Below, one piece after another: positions 45,000-55,294 of a stretch of 64,000 nucleotides of DNA. Positions within the stretch are counted from its first letter, which is position 1; every line of letters begins with the position of its first letter. A model generated the notes under the pieces. The model saw only the letters and a list, made by a program, of their open reading frames with translations. It had not been told where the DNA came from and searched no databases. The stretch covers positions 39,445,660 through 39,509,659 of the forward strand of contig NC_067206.1 in the NCBI RefSeq assembly GCF_026262505.1, given 5' to 3'. The translations under genes were made by a program, and so were the position numbers. Origin of the DNA: Trichomonas vaginalis G3. Lineage: Eukaryota; Parabasalia; Trichomonadida; Trichomonadidae.

Positions 45000-47378
45000 A
45001 TGAGCGTGAAATTGTTTAAGAATCAACTCACGGGAATCATGTACAGGAGACTGCTTGTATATTGGAACTCCAAGTTTTCTTTCTTGATCAATTTTATTTT
45101 TTCATTATTTGTTGCTGGCCTCTTTGGAATTATTGCAACATTGGTTCATGGGATCGTAAAACCTCGTGGCGCACAAGGATTGGAATTTACCAATTTTGAT
45201 CCAAATAATTTAACATTTGGAAGAATATCTATTAAAAATTGCACAAAATGCGACGAGATTCAAAACAGATTATCAGAAAAGTTTTCTTATTTCATCAAAA
45301 AGAGACTTAATACTGATTTACAATATATTGATTTTGATAATTTTGAAGATTTTAATGATTATCAATACGAGAGGGTATTAGATCCAAGAAAGTTATCTAA
45401 TATACCATTAGCATTCCAAGTTTATGAAAATTCATCAATAATTAAAGAAAATGGTGTTCCAGAAGGAGAATTAAATCTTAGATTTCTTCACAACTTAACG
45501 TATTCTGACACAGCTTTGAAACTGTTTAATAGAGCATTACTTGAAATTTTGTTTGATGAATTGGGAGAAAAAGGAGATGTTGATGTTTCATTAACTGTCC
45601 ATGATGAAAGACAGTTTGTTTTAGATACTAATATTGAATCAACATATGAATTGATCGTGCCTTATTTCATGCCATTTGCCTTAGTAATAATTGCAGCCAA
45701 TTTTATGCATAAAACAATTCAAGATATCAAAACACCTGTTCGACCTTACATGATATCATGTGGACTCTCAAGATTTACTTATTGGACAGGAATCGTTATT
45801 GTTGATTTAATAATCATGACAATCTTTTCAACTTATGTTTTTGTTATTTATTATTCGATAGGAATATTATCTTTCAAGATGTTTGTAGCCAAAACACTAT
45901 TCTTTAATTGGTTCTGCTCGATTTTACCTCTCTTCTATACATATTTTTGGTCATTTCTTATCAAAGGAACTGCAGGTGCAATTGTTTTTGTTATTTCAAA
46001 CTTGTCAATTCTTATGACAATCTTAATTACTTCATTCTCATTTAGAGAAAGTCAATACCCAGCAGTTTATTCAATATTAACATTGATTTGTCCTTTCGGA
46101 AACTGGTTTGGAGTTTTTTGGAGGATTTCGAAAACATTTTCGTTGTATTATCCAGATTTACCAAAGAATATTGATTTCTTCAAACAAGGAAAATATGTTT
46201 TGAATATAATGTATGCATCTGTGTTTGTTTACCCATTGATCATTTGGCTTGTTGAATTTTTGGTGAAGGTAATCAGTCATAAGATATCAAAAATGTCATT
46301 TGAATCACATATCGATGATTTTCGTGCGATAAAAGAAAATCTCCAAATCACTGAAGAATCCATTCAAATGGAAAACAATGTGAGAGATCAACCTAATGAT
46401 TATGCAATAAGAATATTCAATGTTTCTAAAATATTCAAATATACAAAAGGTCAGCCAATTTGCGCTGTTAATCAAGTGTCATTAGGCATTAAGGACAAAT
46501 CAATTTTCGGTTTCTTGGGATCAAATGGTGCTGGAAAGACAACATTGATGAAAATGATACTTAAAGAAATTCCTATTTCAAGTGGTACTATCGAGATCAA
46601 CGGCCAAAATGTTGAGACATCTAAAATTACAAATGTTGCAGTTTGTCCCCAATTTGATGATCATTTGACAGAACAATTAACTGGACGTCAGAACATGAAA
46701 TTCTTCTGCTATTTGTTTAATAAGAGTGGAAAGGAAGCTAATGAATTGATAAACAGAATAATTGAAGTTATGGATTATTCTCAACATGTCGACAAAAAGA
46801 TTAAAGATATGTCAGGAGGAAATAGAAGAAAATGTGCAGCATCAATTCCATTCTTATCAGATTATAAAACTATTTTATTAGATGAACCAACATCTTCTTT
46901 GGATCCAATTGCAAGACATCATATGCATGAGTTGATCAACCAGTACAAAGGCGAAAGAACTTTCATGTTATGCACACATTTGTTGGATGAAGCGGAAAGC
47001 TTGTGTGATAACATTTCAATTATGTCTAGTGGCTGTATATTTACAGTTGGAACACCACAATACTTGTCAAACAAGTTCGGAACTGAATGAAAGATTGATT
47101 TGTTGTTAAATTCTGGAGACAAAAAAGAAATTGAAAAAGTTAAGGTATTCATTGCAGTAAATATTCCTTCCGCTATTTTATCAATGGAAAGGAAAGGTTC
47201 AATGATATATTCAGTCCCAAGTCAGAGTGTTTCTATCACAGATCTTTTTGAAATCCTTCAGAAAAGAAAAGACAGCGAAATTGGCATCAAATTTTTCACT
47301 TGTTCATGTTCAACATTGGAAAAAGTTTTCATGGAAATAGTTATGAGATCAGAAATAAAGGCACAAGAAGAAAAATAA
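45000..47378 (+). CDS. ABCA-type half transporter with an in-frame TGA
   Basis: One transmembrane domain plus one ATPase domain, the half-size ABCA layout. TM1 is near residues 28-50, an extracellular loop runs to ~220, and five or six spans lie at 222-435. The ATPase domain from ~465 has Walker A GSNGAGKTT (~506), signature MSGGNRRKC (~603, the SGGN form usual in ABCA), Walker B TILLDEPTSSLD (~624) and switch His LCTHLLDEAE (~658). An in-frame TGA at 47088-47090 follows FGTE. The same frame then continues for 96 codons with the expected ABCA C-terminal extension (CSTLEKVFMEIV), ending at 47378. The TGA is present in both copies of the region, so it is probably real: a lesion or a tolerated truncation, where the family often has Trp or another residue. 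Confidence 0.85.
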
Positions 47379-47753
47379 ATGAACCAAAATGGCGACAACA
47401 TCTCGAGCAGTGACTCTCATAAAGAATGATTTAAATATGATACCAGCTTTTATTATTATTAAAATCTCTTGCTGTTGACTAAACTTCTTACTTCATTAAT
47501 ATTTATTTTTGTTTCGAGAAGATTTTTATAATTCTAATTATTTGGTATTTATTGATGAAAAAAGTGAATCAAAGTAATAATTGTTACATCAGAAGGTCTT
47601 TAAATTATATAATGTTTTTAGTTAATTTCATATTCAAAAAAAATAATTTAAAAAATACCAGGATAATTGTAGTAAAAAGGATGAAAGAGACATGAGTATT
47701 TAATATAACATAAAGATAATCGTAAACTTTTGCCAAATAATTGTAAACAAAAA
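47379..47753. other. Host intergenic region between convergent genes
   Basis: AT-rich, between the 3' ends of the ABC gene and the Rab-like gene. No gene or repeat recognised. Confidence 0.5.
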
Positions 47754-48341
47754 TTAGCAGCATCCGCCAGAATTTGCTTCCCTATTTTTGAGCTGTGTAT
47801 CAGCTTCTAGCTTCTTTCCGTTCTTGAAAACTTCTGAGGCTGTGGAATAGAAGAGATTTTCGACTCCTTCGCCGGATAAAGCAGAAACCATAAAAATACC
47901 AATGAATTGGTCTCCATATTTGTTGTTTACTTCTTCCATTGTATTTACTGCTGATTCTGAAAGATCAATCTTATTTATTGCCAAAATCATTGGCGGGCAA
48001 GGATCACATGCATTGCTGACGTTTTCAATCCATTTTGGTATAGCGTCAAATGATACTGAATCATTTATTGCGCAAACAATAATCGCAAGTGACGAATTTC
48101 TTGCATAAAGTGGCATAAGAGCTTGAAATTCTTCCTGTCCTGCAGTATCCCAAACAAATAAATCGACAAGACCTTCGGATATTTCAACTCTTTTCCTGGA
48201 ATGATTGCTGCCAATCGTTGATTTCGTTATTGGTGAAAATTGGTTAGTTACCCATCTGTTGATAATGGATGTCTTTCCTGTTCCGGAGTTTCCGAGTAAA
48301 ACAACTTTAAAATGGGGGACGTTTCCTGCTTCGGATGACAT
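47754..48341 (-). CDS. Rab-like small GTPase
   Basis: 195 residues, the usual Rab size. P-loop GNSGTGKTS (residues ~16-24), switch-region STIGS, WDTAGQEEF (~63-71), the NKID guanine-specificity motif (~125) and SALSGEG (SAK-type motif) are all present. The C-terminus SGGCC carries two cysteines for geranylgeranyl anchoring to membranes. It switches vesicle traffic between donor and target membranes. Switch I is unusual after TIG (SNHSRKRVEI instead of a VDF-type sequence), so the exact Rab class is not assigned. Single exon. Confidence 0.92.
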   Translation of the reverse strand: MSSEAGNVPHFKVVLLGNSGTGKTSIINRWVTNQFSPITKSTIGSNHSRKRVEISEGLVDLFVWDTAGQEEFQALMPLYARNSSLAIIVCAINDSVSFDAIPKWIENVSNACDPCPPMILAINKIDLSESAVNTMEEVNNKYGDQFIGIFMVSALSGEGVENLFYSTASEVFKNGKKLEADTQLKNREANSGGCC

Positions 48342-49960
48342 CTGACACTTTTACTCCCAATGTTTTTCTAGAGGGTGTCCAACCAAAATAACCTTAAAAT
48401 GAATTTTACCTTTTTGAGTTTTTCTTCATATTCAGAGGAAGTAGAGAAAAGTTTAAACGGTAAATACATGCGAATGCATATCAGCATTATGCTCGAGCTG
48501 GATTTGTATATTTTTCTTTTCGTAATTTGAATAAATTCGAAAAATACTGATTTATAAAATTATAATAAGAATTATAATTTACATTAAATATCTGATAAAA
48601 TAATAAAATAAAAATGATGATTTTTTGAATCAAAAAATTGAACGATGATTTTTTCAAATTATTATATTTATTGTAAATAACGACAACTGAAGGTGAGATA
48701 TTGAATATTCATGATTGGGAATAAATGTTCAATTTTGAGATTGAGTTGAGATATCATATTAAAAATTGATTTAAAAGGTTAACATATAGCTTAATGATAT
48801 GTAATATATACATATTATGAGATATGCATATTTAAAAGGGGTATGATCGTTGAAAATGGTATGATTCCTAATTTAATCGGTAGGAAAATATTATGAAATT
48901 AAATAATTAAAAGAATTTCAAATAACTTCTATGTGTGGTATTAAAAGTATCAATATATACCAAATATAGTAATTAAGGTTTAAAGAAAACAGGGGACACA
49001 ATTAAACATCTTATATTAATAATAAATTGAGAGCATGTCAATATCTCATAGTTCAATTGGTTTTCTGGTAAAAATTGATCGGTAAAGGTTGCAAGTTTGA
49101 TTGTGATCAGCGTTTTTTTTTATTTTGAACGATAATAAGATTGTGAATAATAGATAATAGCAACCAAAACATAGTTCGAAAATTTACCTAAAATGATAGA
49201 GTATGGTAGGAAGTACATACCCAGGTATCTAAAATATCACCTAAAAGCGCTCTTAATTTATGCCAATTGGCATAATAAAGCTACAATTAGAATGCTGACA
49301 TGATGAAGAATCATTATGAATCATAATTGGCCAGTATGATACAAGATTTAAGAAATCTTAGAGATTATCTGATTTCATGAAACACAGTGATTACTAAGTT
49401 TCAGACTTTGAAATTTTAACATGTTGATATGGGTACATAGGATTTATGATTCCAGTCATTTATTTAAAAAATTAGGAATAAGAATTAATATGATGTGAGT
49501 AACATTGGTAATAAATGCTTAATTACTAATATTTATTTCTTGGTAGAAATTAAATGTTTTGGTGGCATTTATAGAAGTTAAGCTGAGAATCAAAAATGCA
49601 AAATTTAATTTATTTTCGTGTATCTATATGGGTACACTAAGTTATTGATGTATATATGAAAGAATCATGAAAATGAATTGTGAATCTCAATATTAGTTGT
49701 GTAATGCTGCGTCATATTTTGAATTCAAAATATCCATAATGTTGATAAATGTATTTTAAGATAATACATAAAATTAAGCTTGAAAAAAGATATCGAAATG
49801 TAATTTTCAATAGATTCAAAGTTTGGCATATATTTTGATTTTAACTATTGATATATTTATCGAACATCTATAGTAATAGAATGCAGAACTAACTAAATAT
49901 AATCAATAAAAAAATATGAGTTGAAAGTAGTATATATGGATGGGTTTAGTGACTTTTTTT
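48342..49960. other. AT-rich spacer between Rab gene and element C
   Basis: 1.6 kb of very AT-rich DNA without a coding frame. It is the probable place of the left boundary of element C, yet no GGGGCT/AGCCCC hairpin or long homopolymer is present. A small palindrome (TTATGCCAATTGGCATAA, about 49257-49274) is visible. No RNA gene recognised. Confidence 0.5.
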
Positions 49961-49965
49961 GTTAC

Positions 49966-50062
49966 ATCTATATATAGACGATGCATTAAAATATATTTAT
50001 TTATAAACACATTAATTTTTAACATTAATTTTAAAATAATTTATTTTTTTATTCTTACATAA
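49966..50062 (+). promoter_or_regulatory. Palindrome and T-rich promoter-like region, first gene of element C
   Basis: ATCTATATATAGAC (49968-49981) is a near-perfect palindrome that recurs as ATCTATATATAGAT just before the second gene (50511-50524). It is followed by AATTTATTTTTTTATTC and ATAAATG, the motif seen before most genes of this element. Confidence 0.5.
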
Positions 50063-50440
50063 ATGACCCAACAAGTAAAACCAGATAAAGTGGATAATAG
50101 AATTTTAGAGGATGGTGTTCCTGTTTACATTCAAAGATTTAAAGGAAAACAATATTACAGAATGATAAATCCTGAATATGTGAAACATTTATTTAAAAAG
50201 GAAGATTGTGAATTATTAAACGTTAATGATTATGAAAATGCAAAATCAAAACTGAGATATAAATATATTGGAAGTGATGAAAGGTGTAAAGATAAAGATA
50301 AAGTTTATACAGTTTCATATAATGAATGGAAAACCGATAAGATTAGAAAACATTTAGGAGATTATGGGGAAAAATCTGAATTCTTTAAATCTAGTATATA
50401 CGAGAGAGTAAAAGAAATTAGATATAATTATCATTCATGA
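50063..50440 (+). CDS. CELLN-module protein 1 of element C (125 aa)
   Basis: Contains one module of about 100 residues: NPEYVKHLFKKEDCELLN, then a KSKLRYKYIG segment, a VYTVSYNEW segment, and RKHLGDYGEKSEFFKSS. The module recurs almost unchanged in the second half of the next protein and in shorter form in its first half. Small, basic, mixed alpha/beta, with no known family. The shape (short strands, basic helix) would suit a DNA-binding regulator, but this is a guess. Divergence between modules is lowest at the C-terminus, pointing to recent duplication. Confidence 0.55.
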   Translation: MTQQVKPDKVDNRILEDGVPVYIQRFKGKQYYRMINPEYVKHLFKKEDCELLNVNDYENAKSKLRYKYIGSDERCKDKDKVYTVSYNEWKTDKIRKHLGDYGEKSEFFKSSIYERVKEIRYNYHS

Positions 50441-50522
50441 ATGAAAAATAAACACATTAAAAAATTAACATTAATTTTAAAATAATTTATTTTTTATCTT
50501 TTATAAAATAATCTATATATAG

Positions 50523-51110
50523 ATGATGTCAGATATTCCGCGATTAATTAAACATTGTTTAAATCCTGAATGGGTTAAACTTCAATTTAAAAATGAAGAT
50601 TGTGAATTATTAAATGAATATGAAAGCCAAAATAAGCTAATGAGGTATAAATATAATGATAAAGAATATTTAATTTCATGGAATCAATGGAGTCATAATC
50701 AAAGACCTCATAAACGAGAAGAAGAAATTGAAAATAATGAAATGGAAATCATTGATGACATTAAAGAGGATGGAATTCCTAAATTTTGTAGAAAAACCTT
50801 TAGAACTAAGTTAGGAGCATATAAACGTAGAGTATTAAATCCTGAATATCTTAAACATCAATTTAAAAAGGAAGATTGTGAATTATTAAACGTTAATGAT
50901 TATGAAAATGCAAAATCAAAACTGAGATATAAATATATTGGAAGTGATGAAAGGTGTAAAGATAAAGATAAAGTTTATACAGTTTCATATAATAACTGGC
51001 ACACGTTAGGGATAAGAAAACATTTAGGAGATTATGGTAAAAGTTCTGAATTCTTCAAATCTAGTATGTACGAGAGAGTAAAAGAAATCAGATATAATTA
51101 TCATTCATGA
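50523..51110 (+). CDS. CELLN-module protein 2 of element C (195 aa, two modules)
   Basis: Start at 50523 or at the adjoining ATG 50526. The first module (NPEWVKLQFKNEDCELLN ... YLISWNQW) is followed by an acidic linker. A complete second module (about residues 105-195) is nearly identical to protein 1, including its last 30 residues. Preceded by the ATCTATATATAGAT palindrome and the T-rich motif. Likely arose by tandem duplication of the neighbouring gene. Function unknown. Confidence 0.55.
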   Translation: MMSDIPRLIKHCLNPEWVKLQFKNEDCELLNEYESQNKLMRYKYNDKEYLISWNQWSHNQRPHKREEEIENNEMEIIDDIKEDGIPKFCRKTFRTKLGAYKRRVLNPEYLKHQFKKEDCELLNVNDYENAKSKLRYKYIGSDERCKDKDKVYTVSYNNWHTLGIRKHLGDYGKSSEFFKSSMYERVKEIRYNYHS

Positions 51111-51233
51111 ATGAAAAATAAACTTTAAAAATTCATGTCTTACATTTATGAATAATTTATTTTTATTTTGTATGAAACCAATTTTAAAAATTCATGTCTT
51201 ACATTTTTTGAATAATTTATTTTTTTAATTCGT

Positions 51234-51716
51234 ATGAAAATGAGAGGATCAAGATTCGTAACCGTCAATCAATTAATGGATGCTCTTTCACCAATTCTTG
51301 AAAATGTTAAACAAGTAGATGTTTATTTCGATGATTATGTAGAAAGTTTATATTATAAAGGTAAGTTTAATATTAAACCTATTGCTTTTGCATTTGATAA
51401 TAAATTAATTGAAAATGCAAAAATTTGGGAATTAATTCCAGATATTGAATATATAACAAATATTAATGATAAATGGTTTAAACGAATTCCAACCACAAAA
51501 GTTCTTTGTAAATTAATGATCAAACTGAGGAAAAAGAATTTAACGGGTTTAAAATATCATCCAAATAAAGTTTCAACTAGAAAATGAAAAACTTCAGAAA
51601 AAATTAAACGATAGACTTTCAAATGATCGTATTGAAAAAATAAATAAACTAGCAGAAGTTGCATTTAATAATGAAATATTTGATGAATATAACCTTGAAC
51701 TCAGTGATGGACTTTA
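51234..51716 (+). pseudogene. Small unknown gene of element C
   Basis: The first ~115 residues have clear coding character (RGSRFVTVNQLMDALSP; KQVDVYFDDYVESLYY) and the sequence that follows to about 51716 also does, but the interval is not one frame (about one break). It ends inside the hairpin cluster. Preceded by AATTTATTTTTTTAATTCGT, the shared upstream motif. No family recognised. Confidence 0.45.
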
Positions 51717-51754
51717 AGTCCTGGGCACTTTGTGCCTTGGGTTTTAAGGACCCA
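51709..51754. terminator. Cluster of three stem-loops between convergent genes
   Basis: Three consecutive stem-loops: GGACT-TTA-AGTCC (51709-51721), GGCAC-TTT-GTGCC (51724-51736) and TGGGT/ACCCA (51738-51754). They lie exactly between the ends of a plus-strand and a minus-strand gene, where a bidirectional 3'-end signal would be placed. The GGCAC/GTGCC stem is the one found inside the terminal hairpins of elements A and B. Confidence 0.6.
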
Positions 51755-52151
51755 GGCTCAACGAGTCATGATTTATGAAATCAATAATTTGATTCATTCG
51801 CTCTTCAATAATTTCTATTCTTTTTGTTAAATCATCTATTTTCATTAATGAGGTGATTCTTGATTGAGGAATAGATTTCAAACTAACCACTCCTTTTATT
51901 TTTGAAATTTTGAATCCATGACCCTCCGGGTCTTGGACTCTGTCCTCAACTTTAAACATTTTATTCAATTTACACGTTGTCAATTCTTCAAATAATTTTT
52001 TATTATTAGCATAATAATCATTAAATTCTTCAACAGATGAAAAAATTTTTATTTCAGTAATTGGTTTAACAACGTTTATTTTTTGTTGAACATTTTCACT
52101 TTCATTTATTTCTTCCTCCTCTGTTTCATTTATTTTTAAAATCGGTTTCAT
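51744..52151 (-). CDS. Unknown acidic protein with C-terminal coiled coil (135 aa)
   Basis: Intact frame. The N-terminus is acidic (NETEEEEINESENVQQ), the middle contains VEDRVQDPEGHGFKISKI, a small beta-rich patch, and the C-terminal 35 residues form a heptad-like helix (DDLTKRIEIIEERMNQII). The last codons lie in the hairpin cluster. Start follows TTTTTTATTTAATGATAAATG, the element's upstream motif. Function unknown. Confidence 0.5.
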   Translation of the reverse strand: MKPILKINETEEEEINESENVQQKINVVKPITEIKIFSSVEEFNDYYANNKKLFEELTTCKLNKMFKVEDRVQDPEGHGFKISKIKGVVSLKSIPQSRITSLMKIDDLTKRIEIIEERMNQIIDFINHDSLSLGP

Positions 52152-52218
52152 TTATCATTAAATAAAAAATTAGAATATAAGTGATGAAATATATTTTTTA
52201 ATTAATATTAAATCAGAA

Positions 52219-52455
52219 ATGGCGGCAGGATTCTTTAAAAAATTATGGGATGGAATTAAGAAAGCTGCAGGTTGGGTTTATAAAAAGGTTATTAAACCTG
52301 TTGCAAACTTTTTGGCACCAGTAGCGAAAACGGCAGGAACTATCATAGGTGGAGTATTAGGTACTAAAGCAGGTAATCCGGCGATGGGAGCACAAGCAGG
52401 TAACGCAATTGGTGGAATAGCTGAAGGAATACTTAATAAAATAGGAGGTGGTTAG
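52219..52455 (+). CDS. Amphipathic peptide with glycine-rich hydrophobic tail (78 aa), pVI/entry-type
   Basis: Starts MAAGFFKKLWDGIKKAAGW, a strongly amphipathic basic helix. A hydrophobic Gly/Ala-rich second half follows (TAGTIIGGVLGTKAGNPAMG) that could insert into membrane. Such peptides in non-enveloped viruses (for example adenovirus protein VI in function) break endosomal membranes or link capsid and core. Assignment by composition. A paralogue with the same first eleven residues lies on the opposite strand at 52480-52692. Confidence 0.5.
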   Translation: MAAGFFKKLWDGIKKAAGWVYKKVIKPVANFLAPVAKTAGTIIGGVLGTKAGNPAMGAQAGNAIGGIAEGILNKIGGG

Positions 52456-52479
52456 TGGAAAAATAAATAAATATTATTT

Positions 52480-52692
52480 TTATCTCAATATCGGTTGTAG
52501 TCGACGATAAACCTTATCTCCTTTATTTAATACTTCCCTTACCGGAACATTAGGTGCTATTTGTTCAGCAACGTCACTAATTGCTTCTTTATTCTTAAAT
52601 ATCCAATTTGCTCCTTTCTTCATTGTTTCCCAAACTTTATGCGCTCCTCTTTTTACTTTATCCCACAGTTTCTTAAAGAATCCTGCAGCCAT
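52480..52692 (-). CDS. Second MAAGFFKKLWD peptide, opposite strand (70 aa)
   Basis: The same start (MAAGFFKKLWDKVKRG) as the 78-residue peptide but a different tail: basic-aromatic helix, then APNVPVREVLNKGDKVYRRL. The two genes converge with 24 bases between their stops. A shared N-terminus with different tails suggests a common targeting or membrane signal and separate partners in the particle. Confidence 0.5.
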   Translation of the reverse strand: MAAGFFKKLWDKVKRGAHKVWETMKKGANWIFKNKEAISDVAEQIAPNVPVREVLNKGDKVYRRLQPILR

Positions 52693-52761
52693 AGTTGATT
52701 ATTTCATTAAAATTAAAAATTCATTTTCATCTTTTAATTTTGATTTTTTATTTATTAATAA

Positions 52762-54410
52762 ATGACGACTAACTATTTAGTGCCAAAACAAAACCGATTA
52801 ATGGAAATGTTTTCATTCATTCGAAAAGATAAATGAAATATTCGCAAAGAATGATGGTAGAAGATATTATAGAGAACTTGAAAGTTCATGCTATGAACCT
52901 TGATGCTCCATATTTTGATGATAAACAAACTCATTTAAGAATTACAAATCCGGCTCATGATGTGAACCAATTAGGTGACACATATATTAAACGCAAAGTT
53001 AAAGCAACTCTAGTTTCAAATAAAGCTTTCACATGTGATGCCGCTTTTAAATGCATGGCGTTTATTCGTTGGTTATAAATCATCAAATCAAAGCTTTAAG
53101 CAATTAGAAGTAGAAACCGAAAGAGGTGATGCCGGTTATCTTCAGATGGATTGTGCCCGTGAATTCTTCGCATTTGCAACATATAAACCAAAATCAGAAA
53201 GGAAAGTTAAAAAGTTTGTTCATTCGTTATATAATAATGTTCAAAAATATGATAACTCAGTATGTGGTAAATATATTGACCTTCAGAAGTTTCAAGAAAG
53301 CAAATGAAGAAGTTGATGTCACTTTTGATATGATTATTCCGGTAAATGATTTGTTAGCATTTCAGGCGTTCGATGATTATCCTAAATCATTTGGTGATAT
53401 CATTCTTAAATATTATGTTTTCAGGGATACTTTAGTATTTTTGTCAGGTTGACCCGTTAAGAGTTGCTGATTTACAAAATTATGTTTATGAAAAGATAAC
53501 TGATGAAAATTATGAAAAGATTATGAATCATGTTTATAATATGATCGCAAATTCCAACAAATCGGACTTCCTGCCAAATTAATTACAGCTTAGCCGCTAC
53601 ATCTGCTGACGCAACAGTTGAAGACGTTATTATTTCATGCACACAAGATGGAAGTTTTAGAGGATAAATGCCATTACACCAGGATACGGTTTAATTGAAG
53701 AATCAGTTAAAGCAATACCACGTTTATTCAGTAAGGAAGATCCATTCATGATTCCAGCTCAACATATTGACGTTCGTTCACTAAATGGAGGTTGCATCAC
53801 TCCTGAAGGTATCAGCTCAGATTTCTCATACGCTCTTCATAATGTTACAGATGTTGTGTTAGCATTTCCGAAGAATGCAATGCAAAGAACGGTTTTAGAA
53901 AATCCAATGCTTCGAGGTCTTCAGGTCACTATAGATTCCAGAAACTTCCCCGATCAAGCGATGACCACAGTGGGCGACATATTCTTTTACACGTATGCTT
54001 CAAGCTTCTTGATTTAGATGGAGTGAATGAATGCACGGAAGAATACGAGGACTCATTAAACTAGACCACTGAATGATGATAATGGCACGCCATTAGCTAG
54101 AACATGGAAAGACCAAACTTCATTCTTATGCACTATTCCAGTTCAACGTGATGGAGCGGGTATATTCTTTGATGGATTAGAAACTTTCAACTCACAAGTT
54201 ACAGTACAAGTGAAAGCTTATCCAATCATTCAGGGTGAAAATGACACTTACTGTTCAAAGTGACAAATCCTCCTCAGGTTTGGTTTACTAGGACTACATA
54301 TTGGACATGGACACCGGATGAAGGTTTGAAATATCATCCAACAGGTACACCACCACAGTATAGAAGTTCATATGATGAAATATTGATGAATAGAAATGTT
54401 AAAATTATAA
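52762..54410 (+). pseudogene. Major capsid region of element C
   Basis: About 1.65 kb with continuous coding character, the length expected for a double jelly-roll capsid protein. Recognisable stretches include MTTNYLVPK at the start, TCDAAFKCMAF, KSERKVKKF and SSDFSYALHNVTDVVLAF, with many beta-prone segments. It stands directly upstream of the packaging ATPase with the shared T-rich motif before both. The region is not one open frame and is called broken (roughly half a dozen breaks), in contrast to its intact neighbours. Identity is inferred from position, size and composition. Confidence 0.55.
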
Positions 54411-54426
54411 ATTTATTTTTGATTAA

Positions 54427-55254
54427 ATGGATTTAAATTCATCCACCCCTTATGAAGAATTAGCAGGAGTATATAATACATACGTAGATGATATGATTAA
54501 TGAAGCATTGAGTGATAATAGAAATGCTCTATCTAAGGAAAAATTAATGAAAATTCCATATTCTGAATGTTACTTAAATTCAATCACTGCAGCAATTGGT
54601 AAACAAAATAAAGGTAAAACATTAACGATATTAAAACAAATTATCATTATTGCTAACACTTCACCCTATTCACATGTGTTAATTTATATCAACCGTTCAG
54701 GTTCACCTTCAGATGATACATTTGAATCTTTAAAGCATTTAATCAAAATTCCAATTATTTATTTATCACAAGAAGAAGCAGAAGATTATTTAAAAAACTT
54801 TGTAATGTATAAAGAATTATATAATACAATCAAGAAGCAAGGATTAGAGGATAAAATTATTGATAAACAACGGGATGAATTATTTGAAACACTTTCTATT
54901 TCAAATTTTGATAGAGAATTTTTGCATTCACTCATTTTTCTAGATGATGCGGTGAAATCAAAACTAATAACTAATGAGAAATCATATTTTAATCAATTAT
55001 TAACTCAATGTCGACACATTCAGTGTTCATTCTTCATGGCTGTTCAATACTTTAAAGCATTAAGCACAAACATTAAATCAAACCTGTCCACCCTTTTCAT
55101 TTTCAGTGGTTTTAGTCGTCAACAGTTGAACGTTATGCTTTATCAAGTGAATTTACCAATGAGCATTAATGAACTTTACACACAATATCAACAATTAGGA
55201 GAACATGGAAAAATAATAGTTGATTTAAATAAAGGTTCCATTAAATTCGAATAA
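54427..55254 (+). CDS. Genome-packaging ATPase (A32/FtsK-HerA-like) of element C
   Basis: 275 residues, intact, typical size for the A32-type ATPase of Polintons, virophages and large DNA viruses. P-loop AIGKQNKGKTLT near residues 57-68, Walker B with DD (LIFLDDAVKS, ~172-181), then a glutamine-containing sensor segment (FFMAVQYFKAL) as in this family. It pumps the genome into preformed capsids. Starts 15-20 bases after the capsid region's end, preceded by AAATTTATTTTTGATTAA. The related but broken copy in element A is at 1032-1795. Confidence 0.75.
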   Translation: MDLNSSTPYEELAGVYNTYVDDMINEALSDNRNALSKEKLMKIPYSECYLNSITAAIGKQNKGKTLTILKQIIIIANTSPYSHVLIYINRSGSPSDDTFESLKHLIKIPIIYLSQEEAEDYLKNFVMYKELYNTIKKQGLEDKIIDKQRDELFETLSISNFDREFLHSLIFLDDAVKSKLITNEKSYFNQLLTQCRHIQCSFFMAVQYFKALSTNIKSNLSTLFIFSGFSRQQLNVMLYQVNLPMSINELYTQYQQLGEHGKIIVDLNKGSIKFE

Positions 55255-55294
55255 CTTTTTATAATTAATTTTTATTTTTTATTTATAATTAAAC

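Noticed and set aside
47088-47090. Reassigned TGA (for example to Trp) in this genome
   Set aside because: Other intact genes in the window end at TGA, and the second in-frame TGA stands at a Gly position; a standard code with lesions fits better.
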